Source: Neobacillus rhizosphaerae
GTDB lineage: Bacteria; Bacillota; Bacilli; Bacillales; Cytobacillaceae
Assembly (NCBI RefSeq): GCF_937468385.1
Contig: NZ_CALBWS010000008.1
Span: 62,001-126,000, forward strand
DNA length: 64,000 bases
Direction: 5' to 3'
The notes under the pieces are model-generated. The model was not told where the DNA came from. It saw only the letters and a list, made by a program, of their open reading frames with translations, and did not search any database. Positions within the stretch are counted from its first letter, which is position 1, and each line of letters opens with the position of its first letter. Of the stretch, positions 18,284 to 25,967 are shown in pieces. A program made the position numbers and the translations under genes.

Positions 18284-19681
18284 ATGATTCATCAATATAA
18301 ACTAAACGGATACAACATCGTACTCGATACCTACAGTGGATCGGTGCATGTAGTCGACGACCTCGCCTATGAAATCATCGCGCTTTATGAGAATACTCCT
18401 ACGGAAGAAATCGTGATAATGATGCTGGAAAAATACGCATATGATTCCGACATCTCCGAAGGGGACATTCGGGACACCATCGCGGACGTCGAGAAGCTAA
18501 CAAATGATGGGCAACTCTTTACTGTGGATGAATATAAGGATCTTTCAATTGATTTGAGAAATCGCCAGACTTATGTAAAGGCCCTCTGCCTCAATGTCGC
18601 ACATACGTGTAACCTGTCATGCGAATATTGCTTCGCCAGCCAGGGGAAATACAACGGAGACAGAGCAATCATGAGCTATGAGGTTGGCCAAAGAGCCATC
18701 GATTACCTATTGGAAAACTCCGGTCATCACCGAAACCTCGACGTTGACTTCTTCGGTGGAGAACCACTAATGGCCTGGAAGGTTGTCAAACAGATTGTCA
18801 CTTACGCAAGAAGCAAAGAAAAAGAGTACAAAAAGACATTTCGCTTCACTTTCACGACGAATGGCATGATGCTCACCAATGAGGTCACCGATTTCTTGAA
18901 TCAGGAAATGTACAATGTCGTATTGAGTCTTGATGGAAGAAAAGAGGTCCATGACCGACTTCGCAAAACGATCACTGGAAAGGGCAGCTACGATCATATC
19001 GTTCCGAAATTCCAGGAATTCATCGAAAAGCGTGGAGACAAAGAATACTATGTACGTGGGACATACACCCACAACAATGTCGATTTCACCAATGACATTT
19101 TTCACATCGCAGACCTTGGTTTCGACAAACTCTCGATGGAACCAGTCATCTGTGATCCACGGGAACCTTATGCGCTCACCGAGGAAGACCTCCCAGAGAT
19201 TTACAACCAGTATGAGATTCTCGCCAAGGAAATGCTGAGTCGCGAGGAAAAAGGCAATGGCTTTACCTTCTACCATTACATGCTTGACCTCTCAGAAGGC
19301 CCTTGCATCCAAAAGAGAATTTCCGGCTGCGGTTCAGGAACCGAATATCTCGCAGTTACACCTTGGGGTGAGCTCTTCCCTTGCCACCAGTTCGTTGGGG
19401 ATGAAGAATACAGCTTGGGGAACATCTGGGATGGAATCACAAAACCAGAGACGCAATGCCAATTTAAAGAGAGCAACTGCTACTCGAAGCCGGAATGCCA
19501 GGATTGCTGGGCGAAACTCTACTGCAGTGGCGGCTGCCCTGCCAACGCGCTGCACGCAACCGGCTCCCTCAAGGGAACCTACGACTTCAGTTGTGACATC
19601 TTCCGCAAGAGAATCGAATGTTCCATGATGGTTAAGGTAGCTGAATCCATCCGAGCTATGGAACAGGCCGTGACTGAATAA
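18284..19681 (+). CDS. scfB: SCIFF radical-SAM maturase
   Basis: Radical-SAM/SPASM enzyme of 465 residues that forms Cys thioether cross-links in the SCIFF peptide. Residues 1-85 form the peptide-binding (RRE-like) domain; the SAM-cluster motif CNLSCEYC has Cys at 109, 113 and 116; FFGGEPLMAW is the GGE motif. The C-terminal SPASM region is Cys-rich (GPCIQKRISGCGSG, FPCHQF, CQDCWAKLYCSGGCPANALH). An in-frame TGA just upstream fixes the ATG at 18284, although its spacing from AAAAGGAG is long (about 14 bases). Base composition is visibly richer in G+C than neighbouring genes, consistent with horizontal transfer. Confidence 0.95.
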   Translation: MIHQYKLNGYNIVLDTYSGSVHVVDDLAYEIIALYENTPTEEIVIMMLEKYAYDSDISEGDIRDTIADVEKLTNDGQLFTVDEYKDLSIDLRNRQTYVKALCLNVAHTCNLSCEYCFASQGKYNGDRAIMSYEVGQRAIDYLLENSGHHRNLDVDFFGGEPLMAWKVVKQIVTYARSKEKEYKKTFRFTFTTNGMMLTNEVTDFLNQEMYNVVLSLDGRKEVHDRLRKTITGKGSYDHIVPKFQEFIEKRGDKEYYVRGTYTHNNVDFTNDIFHIADLGFDKLSMEPVICDPREPYALTEEDLPEIYNQYEILAKEMLSREEKGNGFTFYHYMLDLSEGPCIQKRISGCGSGTEYLAVTPWGELFPCHQFVGDEEYSLGNIWDGITKPETQCQFKESNCYSKPECQDCWAKLYCSGGCPANALHATGSLKGTYDFSCDIFRKRIECSMMVKVAESIRAMEQAVTE

Positions 19682-19699
19682 GAACAAAAGATGCAAAAA

Positions 19700-19749
19700 G
19701 AGGCTGGGACATAAGTCAGAAAAAATCTGATTTATGCTCAGCCTTTTTT
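19700..19749 (+). terminator. Terminator after SCIFF maturase
   Basis: AGGCTGGGACATAAGTCAGA pairs imperfectly with TCTGATTTATGCTCAGCCT and is followed by TTTTT, a long-stem terminator form common in Firmicutes. It could also serve the minus-strand FabH fragment. Confidence 0.85.
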
Positions 19750-19759
19750 GATTTAATTC

Positions 19760-19981
19760 TTATTCCTTTGCCAAATTCCACTTAATGATATGTACAGCAT
19801 GTGTAAGTCCACCTCCAAATCCATACAGTAAAAGAGTATCCCCATTTTTTAACTTTCCTTCGTTTATCGCTATCTGTAAGGCTAATGGAATGGAAACAGA
19901 AGAGGTATTCCCTGTATATTCCATACTAGTTATTGTTTTATCTAGTGGAAAACCTGATTTTTCACAAATGGATTCAATCAT
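19760..19981 (-). pseudogene. C-terminal fragment of FabH-type ketoacyl-ACP synthase III
   Basis: 73 codons matching only the last fifth of a FabH/beta-ketoacyl-ACP synthase III: the Asn loop YTGNTSSVSIPLAL and the C-terminal LLLYGFGGGLTHAV are diagnostic. The catalytic Cys and His regions, about 250 residues, are absent. Homology (NLRMIESICEK) begins within about 12 bases of the stop codon of the HxlR gene, so a deletion has joined the two. Not expected to be active. Confidence 0.8.
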
Positions 19982-19993
19982 TCGTAAATTCTT

Positions 19994-20332
19994 TTATAAA
20001 TATAATCCAAACCTCTTTAATTCAATGAAAATACTTTCTAATCGTTTTCCTTTTTCTGTTAATGTATATTCCACACGAGGGGGAACCTCCGGAAATACCT
20101 TTCTTTCCAATATCCCATGATTCTCCAGTTCCTTAAGGCGTAGCGAAAGTGTTTTTGGACTAATTCCATCCATTGATTTCAATAGCTCACTGAATCGCAT
20201 TGTTCCTTCGATAAGCAGATCCCGAATAATTAAAAATGTCCATTTAGTTCCAATTACGTCAAGCGTTTTAGCTATAGGGCAAATCTCACCTGGTGTTCCT
20301 TTGGTCAGTATGACAGGCTCCATAACACTCAT
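19994..20332 (-). CDS. HxlR-family transcriptional regulator
   Basis: 112-residue winged-helix regulator of the HxlR type, recognised by CPIAKTLDVIGTKWTFLIIR, FSELLKSMDGISPKTLSLRL and VEYTLTEKGKRLE. The conserved N-terminal Cys (CPIAK), a redox or electrophile sensor in YodB/HypR-like members, is present. ATG 20332 has AGGAAGG at a good spacing; an ATG 9 bases earlier lies too close. It is divergent from the flavin oxidoreductase gene at 20545, the usual arrangement for HxlR control of quinone/nitro-reductases. Confidence 0.9.
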   Translation of the reverse strand: MSVMEPVILTKGTPGEICPIAKTLDVIGTKWTFLIIRDLLIEGTMRFSELLKSMDGISPKTLSLRLKELENHGILERKVFPEVPPRVEYTLTEKGKRLESIFIELKRFGLYL

Positions 20333-20544
20333 CTGAAACATCCTTCCTAAAACATTTTTTGATTAATTTCCTTTATCATATCAAAAAAGTATACTTTCGG
20401 TTACTTTATGAATTATTTATCACTACTTCCCTAAATAAAGTTCCTATATTTATAATATCAATAAACCTATTATTCCATCACATTCTTGAGGAATTGATCA
20501 GAATAAGTGAGAGAAATCCAACAATCAAAGGAGAGAGAAGAAAG

Positions 20545-21096
20545 ATGAAAAATATACTTATTATTAACGGACATCAAAGGTATAGTACAGCGGAAGGTAA
20601 TTTAAACCAAACATTAATGGACAAGATGGTCAGCTTGTTAAGTGAAAAAAACAATATAAAAACAACCATTGTTCAAAACGGATATAAAATTGAGGAAGAA
20701 CAGCAAAAGTTTTTATGGGCTGATATTGTCATTTACCAAACACCTGTCTATTGGTTCAGTGTTCCAGGCTTATTGAAGACGTATATGGATGAGGTTTATG
20801 CTTATGGTTTGTTTTTTAAGAGTGCTGATCAATATGGAAGCGGAGGTTTACTGACCAAAAAGAAATATATGTTTTCGACTACCTGGAATGCTCCTGAAAA
20901 AGCATTTAATGATCCAACTCAATTTTTCGAAGGGAACAGCCTGGAAGATGCATTAAGCCATTTGCACCTCATGCAGAAATTCATCGGAATGAAACCTTTA
21001 AAGAGTTTCACTTGTTATGATGTAATCAAAAATCCGAAAGTTGGAAAATTTGTATTCGAACTTGAACTACATCTGAAAGAAGTATTGAACTTTTAA
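20545..21096 (+). CDS. NAD(P)H-dependent flavin oxidoreductase (MdaB/KefF-like)
   Basis: 183-residue flavodoxin-fold quinone/NAD(P)H oxidoreductase. The N-terminal strand MKNILIINGH leads the FMN/FAD-binding loop, and VIYQTPVYWFSVPGLLKTYM is the typical dinucleotide/quinone-site motif of the MdaB group; LTTKKKYM- and STTWNAPEKAF-like stretches agree. ATG 20545 follows AAAGGAGAGAGAAG and is chosen over a start 186 bases upstream that would cross the promoter region. The divergent HxlR regulator and the downstream SDR gene (33-base gap) suggest a small electrophile-response unit. Confidence 0.88.
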   Translation: MKNILIINGHQRYSTAEGNLNQTLMDKMVSLLSEKNNIKTTIVQNGYKIEEEQQKFLWADIVIYQTPVYWFSVPGLLKTYMDEVYAYGLFFKSADQYGSGGLLTKKKYMFSTTWNAPEKAFNDPTQFFEGNSLEDALSHLHLMQKFIGMKPLKSFTCYDVIKNPKVGKFVFELELHLKEVLNF

Positions 21097-21128
21097 TCTT
21101 TAAAGGAAAATTACAAGGAGGTAAAAAG

Positions 21129-21842
21129 ATGTTACAAGATAAAAAAGTGGTAATTATCGGCGGAAGCTCGGGGATTGGTTTTGAATCAGCTAAACAAGTA
21201 ATAGCCGAAGGAGCAAAAGTTATTATTGCCAGCCGTTCCGAAGGGAAATTACAGAATGCAATAGAGCAACTAGGCGATAAAGCTACGGCTTTTACGCTGG
21301 ATACAACACAAGAACAGCAAGTTCAGTCTTTCTTTGAAAAAGTCGGCAAGTTCAACCATCTTGTGGTGAGCGCGGCTGAAACATCCGGCGGGTCATTCCT
21401 CCAGACGGATACAGCCCATGCCAGACAACTGTTTGAAAACAAATTTTGGGGCCAATACTACGCAGCTAAATACGGTGCACCGAAAATCTTACCACATGGT
21501 TCGATCACTTTATTCTCTGGGGTAGTAGCCTACAAATCGATGGTTGGTTCGTCAATTTTGGGTGCAGTCAATGCGGCCATTTCGAATCTAGGTCAGACCT
21601 TGGCTTTAGAACTTGCTCCGATTCGAGTGAACATCGTTTCACCCGGTATCATTGATACACCTTCCCGCAGCAAAATGCCAGAAGAAGATCGTAATCAGTT
21701 CTATGCAACGGTCAGAAACAAACTTCCTGTGAAACGAATAGGAAGGGCTGAAGACGTTGCACAAAGCGTACTATACCTGCTCCAAAATAGTTTCGTGACC
21801 GGAACCGTCCTTCATGTAGAAGGCGGTCACATTTTAGCTTAA
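21129..21842 (+). CDS. SDR-fold protein lacking the catalytic Tyr/Lys
   Basis: Short-chain dehydrogenase/reductase fold, 237 residues. The cofactor motif GGSSGIGFES is intact and the C-terminus (VNIVSPGIIDTP, GTVLHVEGGH) is normal. At the place of the catalytic YxxxK, the sequence reads GSSILGAVNAAISNL, where Tyr and Lys would be Ile and Val by simple alignment to Y-A-A-S-K-A. It may be an atypical or non-catalytic SDR. RBS AAGGAGGTAAAAAG precedes ATG. It likely shares a transcript with the upstream flavin oxidoreductase. Confidence 0.88.
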   Translation: MLQDKKVVIIGGSSGIGFESAKQVIAEGAKVIIASRSEGKLQNAIEQLGDKATAFTLDTTQEQQVQSFFEKVGKFNHLVVSAAETSGGSFLQTDTAHARQLFENKFWGQYYAAKYGAPKILPHGSITLFSGVVAYKSMVGSSILGAVNAAISNLGQTLALELAPIRVNIVSPGIIDTPSRSKMPEEDRNQFYATVRNKLPVKRIGRAEDVAQSVLYLLQNSFVTGTVLHVEGGHILA

Positions 21843-22014
21843 GTAGCGGTAATATTGTAGGTTAAACAAAGATTGTAAAGTGGCTTCTCCTCAAAAGGTA
21901 ATGTTAAGTGAAAGTACGTCAACCAGCCGTTATCCCTTAAGGGAATTCGGCTGGTTACTAAAGAAGAGATAGAGGTATGAGCTATTATAAGGGTGTAATG
22001 AGTTAAGTTTAATT

Positions 22015-22755
22015 TTACAATGTTTGACCATTATCAATTGTAAAAACTTGACCTGTGACAGATTCTTGAGTCAATTGAAAAAGAATAGCTTCCGCAATAT
22101 CATCTGGCGTTGAAATTCTTTTAAGTGGTAGGTTACCTGCAAGTTGATACATCTTCTCTTCATGACCTGACCACCACCTTGTATCAACTGCACCAGGAGC
22201 TATACTATTTACTCTGATATAAGGTGACAATGCGATAGCTAATGACTTTGTCATTGTGTGAATAGCTGATTTTGTGGCTATATACGGTATGGATGAACCT
22301 ATTCCGGTCATTCCCGCTACACTGCCCATGTTAACAATTACACCCGCTTGTTGCTTCTTCATATAAGGAACAACAGCTTTTACACAATGAAACATTCCCT
22401 TCACATTCACACTAAAAAGGGAATCCCACACTTCATCTGTTACGGCATCTAAGTCATTCATAGCAATTTGAGCTGTAATACTTGCATTGTTTACTAAACC
22501 ATCCACCGTCCCTAATGATGTAATCGTTTGGGATACCATATCATTCACTTCTTTTTCTATCGCTACATTCGCTTTATAAGCGATTGCTATGCCACCTAGT
22601 TGTGTAATCTCATTGATAACCTCGACCGCTTCTTTTTCCGATCGGTTATAATTAATAACCACTTTTGCACCTGCATTTGCTAATTTCAAAGCTGTTGCTT
22701 TTCCTATACCAGTACCACCGCCAGTTACAATGACTACTTTATCTTTTAATTCCAT
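22015..22755 (-). CDS. SDR-family oxidoreductase
   Basis: Classical 246-residue short-chain dehydrogenase of the FabG-like type. TGGGTGIGKA is the NAD(P) motif, LVNNASITA the NNAG-like motif, and the catalytic Ser and YxxxK are present in NMGSVAGMTGIGSSIPYIATK. SPYIRVNSIAPGAVDTRWW and QVFTIDNGQTL close the fold. Substrate unknown. It is transcribed divergently from a LysR regulator 122 bases away, which is the likely controller. Confidence 0.92.
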   Translation of the reverse strand: MELKDKVVIVTGGGTGIGKATALKLANAGAKVVINYNRSEKEAVEVINEITQLGGIAIAYKANVAIEKEVNDMVSQTITSLGTVDGLVNNASITAQIAMNDLDAVTDEVWDSLFSVNVKGMFHCVKAVVPYMKKQQAGVIVNMGSVAGMTGIGSSIPYIATKSAIHTMTKSLAIALSPYIRVNSIAPGAVDTRWWSGHEEKMYQLAGNLPLKRISTPDDIAEAILFQLTQESVTGQVFTIDNGQTL

Positions 22756-22877
22756 TCTAAATCATCCTAACTTTGTTTGATTTATATGCTCAATTATACT
22801 TTTGAACACATAAAGGATATAATACTGAAAAATGAAGTAGGTATCATTTTAAATAATACCAGTGGAGGAATATATTC

Positions 22878-23720
22878 TTGGAAAGCCATGATTTGTGGAT
22901 TTTTAAACATGTTGCAGAGCTGCATTCAGTATCAAAAGCTGCTGAAAAATTGGGCTACGTACAACCTAATGTCAGTCAGCGAATTAAGAGTTTGGAAGAT
23001 GAACTACGTGTTAAATTATTTATGCGTAACAATAGAGGGGTTACATTGACCGAAAAGGGAAACGTTTTATTAGAGTATACAAATCAAATCATATTATTAA
23101 TGGATGAAGCCAAGTCAGTCATTAGTCCGCAAAAATGGAGAGAATCAATAACAATAGGTGCATCCCAAACCATTTCTGCGGTTAGAATTCCTCAGCTGTT
23201 TTCTTCTTTTTTGAAGGAGCATAAAAATATGGATGTAAAGGTACGAACGAATGATAAACAAAGGTTACAAGAAATGCTTTCCTATGGAGAACTTGATGGT
23301 GTTTTTATAAATAGTGCGGATAATTCCTCACAGTTTGAAACCGTTTATCGTTATTTTGAGAAAATCGTACTCATTTCACCTAAACATAGTCAACTTGAAA
23401 AGCAACATGATCAAACGTTAATTGTTAATAGTGACATAAATTGTATCTACAGAAACAAAATGATAGATTTCGCTAACAAAAGTTATTTCCATGATCCTAC
23501 TATTATGGAGTTTGATTCTCTAGAATCTATTCTGCAAGCGGTTCATGATGGACTTGGAATCACGATATTACCGGCAGATGTTGCTTATAATCGAAAAGAA
23601 ATAAAAACGGTTCAATATCAAGAACTGTCTGACACAATCATGATAGATTTTATAATCAAACGTAGAAAACAGAAACCGCAAAGTCTAACAAAGTTTATTC
23701 GTTTTTTGCAGAGAACATAA
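22878..23720 (+). CDS. LysR-family transcriptional regulator
   Basis: 280-residue LysR regulator. The N-terminal HTH is clear (FKHVAELHSVSKAAEKLGYV, then QPNVSQRIKSLEDELRVKLF) and is followed by the linker helix and a two-lobe effector domain (ITIGASQTISAVRIPQLFSS onward; IMEFDSLESILQAVHDGLGI near the end). The start is TTG with GTGGAGGAA at a spacing of about 8 bases. Divergent from the SDR gene. The inducer is unknown. Confidence 0.92.
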   Translation: MESHDLWIFKHVAELHSVSKAAEKLGYVQPNVSQRIKSLEDELRVKLFMRNNRGVTLTEKGNVLLEYTNQIILLMDEAKSVISPQKWRESITIGASQTISAVRIPQLFSSFLKEHKNMDVKVRTNDKQRLQEMLSYGELDGVFINSADNSSQFETVYRYFEKIVLISPKHSQLEKQHDQTLIVNSDINCIYRNKMIDFANKSYFHDPTIMEFDSLESILQAVHDGLGITILPADVAYNRKEIKTVQYQELSDTIMIDFIIKRRKQKPQSLTKFIRFLQRT

Positions 23721-23871
23721 TTCGGTAGTACTTGGAATAGTTTTTCCTTTCGATTTATGATTTTCGAGAATTCAACAAATTAATTCTAGACATTCCCTGT
23801 AAGATCGAGTAATATGAAGTTAAGTTCACGTGAAACAAACTTCACATTACGCTATGTTAGGAGTGATTTGT

Positions 23872-24288
23872 TTGAAAAATAAATTTACACAGTTTTATTT
23901 AGTCTCATTAGCAATGATTGCACTCGGTTTGATTGAAATTTATTTCAATTATACTAACGCTAATACTACGGAAAGATTGTATTTTGGTTTTTTAAAATTA
24001 TTCGTAGGAGCAATGCTTTTAGTCTTCGCTATAACTTCTCACGTTAAATTTAATACTAATCGCAAACAATTAGAAAGAGAGCTATCAAAAGATTATGATG
24101 AACGCGATGATTTAATTGAAGGAAAAGCTGCTCACTTTACCATAAGCATTCTAATGATTGTGACGATCCTGATGATGTTTCTTTCAAAATGGATTACAAT
24201 TCCAACAAATACTGCTTTAATGATCATTATAGTATTTTCCCTAATTACTAGCACTTTAGCTAAAAAATATTATAATCATTTTCTTTAA
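23872..24288 (+). CDS. Small membrane protein, DUF2178-like
   Basis: 138 residues with four predicted helices in two pairs (about 5-22, 33-53, 82-102, 108-126) separated by a charged loop containing KDYDERDDLIEGKAAHF. The layout, and a small Xre-type regulator directly downstream, resemble DUF2178-type gene pairs. TTG 23872 follows AGGAG with an 8-base gap and is preferred over ATG 23830. Function unknown. Confidence 0.7.
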   Translation: MKNKFTQFYLVSLAMIALGLIEIYFNYTNANTTERLYFGFLKLFVGAMLLVFAITSHVKFNTNRKQLERELSKDYDERDDLIEGKAAHFTISILMIVTILMMFLSKWITIPTNTALMIIIVFSLITSTLAKKYYNHFL

Positions 24289-24301
24289 TTTGGTGAATTA
24301 T

Positions 24302-24508
24302 ATGAAAAATATAGTAAAAGAATTGCGGTTAAAGCATGGAATTACACAACAAGAATTAGCGGATAGAGTATGTGTATCTTCAAGAACAATAATCTCTTTA
24401 GAAAAACAACAATATAATCCATCTGTTTTACTAGCATATAGAATATCTTCAATTTTTAACTTACCAATTGAAGAAACTTTTATTTTTGAAGAGGAAGATC
24501 AATGCTAA
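24302..24508 (+). CDS. Xre-family helix-turn-helix regulator
   Basis: 68-residue single-domain Cro/CI-type HTH protein; LRLKHGITQQELADRVCVSS followed by RTIISLEKQQYNPSVLLAYR covers all helices. It starts 14 bases after the membrane-protein gene, so the two are one unit and the pair may act as regulator and membrane target. No DNA target is identified. Confidence 0.88.
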   Translation: MKNIVKELRLKHGITQQELADRVCVSSRTIISLEKQQYNPSVLLAYRISSIFNLPIEETFIFEEEDQC

Positions 24509-24582
24509 TAGTGTACAAATATAATTGTTGCGAAAGATTTTAATACAAAAGTAAAATAAAAAGAATAAAGAGAGGTAACTAT

Positions 24583-24798
24583 ATGATCATTTTAAAACTA
24601 TTATTTATACTTTTTGGAGTAGTCCTTGTATTATGGGGTAGATATAGAATGAAAAAGGATGATGCGTTTGTAGGAAAAACCCAAAAGAGAAAAAACATTT
24701 TTAATCTTTTAATAATGGGGGAAGCCTCTGGACTAGGACAATTTTTAGGTGGAATCTTGTGTATAATTTTAGGGATTATATCCTTTTTCATAAAATAA
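24583..24798 (+). CDS. Small two-helix membrane protein
   Basis: 71 residues with a hydrophobic helix at each end (LLFILFGVVLVLWG; LGGILCIILGIISFFI) and a basic middle. AGAGAGGTAACTAT gives a good ribosome binding site for the ATG. Downstream of the Xre regulator on the same strand. No family or role is recognised. Confidence 0.65.
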   Translation: MIILKLLFILFGVVLVLWGRYRMKKDDAFVGKTQKRKNIFNLLIMGEASGLGQFLGGILCIILGIISFFIK

Positions 24799-24980
24799 TT
24801 TGTAAATAAAAGGGGCTAAGCTGTATTTTAAAGTTAGCTCCTTTTAATATTATTCTAAAAAAATTTCTGCCCTTTATTTTGCTATGAGAAACTTAAGGGA
24901 AATACTGCGCTTAATAATATTATCTCTCTTTAAAGAGCAACGGAAATCTAACCCCAGGTATGCCCGTAATCTAGAGTAAT

Positions 24981-25937
24981 TTACTTCAATACCTTGTTTA
25001 AGAAGTCCAGCTTCTGTTTCGCATTGTCTTCAGTAATAATATCTACACCACTATCAATGTTTCTTTTAATCTTTACTCGCCTTGTAACTTTTAATGCAGC
25101 TTGAACGCTTAAATATCCCATATCATAAGGGTTTTGGGCTACTGTACCGGTTAATGTTCCTTTTTCTACTAACTCAACCATTTTGCTTATTCCATCTCCT
25201 CCTGTAACAGGCATAGTAAGTCCTTGTTCCTGAAGAACCTTAACCACAGGAATGGCCAGATAATCAGTTGAGGTAATAACACCTTTAAGATCTGGATGCT
25301 GCTGCAAAATCGTCTCGATTACCTTGATCATGTTTTGATTATCCTCTTTATCCTCAATTGATAGTTTTAACGTTTCTGCCGCTATATTGATCCCTGCAGC
25401 TTCTAAACTAACTTTAGCTCCTTTTATCCGTTCTCTCTCCACGGATGATTCTCTGCCGATAAGAGCCACTTTATCTCCAGGCTGAAGCATCGCACCCATC
25501 AATATCCCTGCTTTTCTCCCTAATTCTATGTTATTGGTACCAATATAAGCCGTTTTATTTTTCCAAGGTTCATCTGTATCTATCAGCAATACAGGAATGT
25601 TCCTTTTGACAAACTCTTCTAAGTTAGAAATGATATCAGGTGAAATAGCCGGAGAGACAACTAATACATCTGGAGGTTCTTCAAGAACATTCTTTAACAT
25701 CTTCATTTGTTCTTCGGCTGTTCCATTTTTCGGTGCCATTACCAAACCGTCTATCCCAAAATCTTTACATCCCTGCTCGACACCAGCTTGAATAATTTCC
25801 CCATACTGATTATCTAACGTTCGGAAAACAAAGACGACTTTTGGCTTTTCAACGACAAATTGCTTATAAATAATAACGATTAATATAGTAGAAATCATAA
25901 AGAATATAAGAAGAAATAGCTTGCTCCTTTTTAACAT
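24981..25937 (-). CDS. Membrane-tethered sugar-binding-type protein
   Basis: Periplasmic-binding-protein-like (ribose-binding type, Peripla_BP_4) protein of 318 residues. An uncleaved-looking N-terminal helix (residues 6-26) anchors it; no lipobox is evident. Typical family parts are QYGEIIQAGVEQGCKDFGID, PDVLVVSPAISPDI, TAYIGTNNIELGRKAG and GTLTGTVAQNPYDMGY. No ABC permease or ATPase gene adjoins it. Instead it is last in a four-gene signalling cluster, so it probably presents a ligand to one of the kinases rather than feeding transport. The ligand is unknown. Confidence 0.85.
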   Translation of the reverse strand: MLKRSKLFLLIFFMISTILIVIIYKQFVVEKPKVVFVFRTLDNQYGEIIQAGVEQGCKDFGIDGLVMAPKNGTAEEQMKMLKNVLEEPPDVLVVSPAISPDIISNLEEFVKRNIPVLLIDTDEPWKNKTAYIGTNNIELGRKAGILMGAMLQPGDKVALIGRESSVERERIKGAKVSLEAAGINIAAETLKLSIEDKEDNQNMIKVIETILQQHPDLKGVITSTDYLAIPVVKVLQEQGLTMPVTGGDGISKMVELVEKGTLTGTVAQNPYDMGYLSVQAALKVTRRVKIKRNIDSGVDIITEDNAKQKLDFLNKVLK

Positions 25938-25967
25938 GCAAACCGTCCTTTTCTATTTTGAAATACC

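Noticed and set aside
18767..19696. Minus-strand and alternative-frame ORFs inside the SCIFF maturase
   Set aside because: They are shadows caused by the gene's higher G+C content and lack starts with ribosome binding sites.
24981..25937. Solute-binding part of an ABC sugar importer
   Set aside because: No permease or ATPase gene nearby; the gene is embedded in a signalling cluster.
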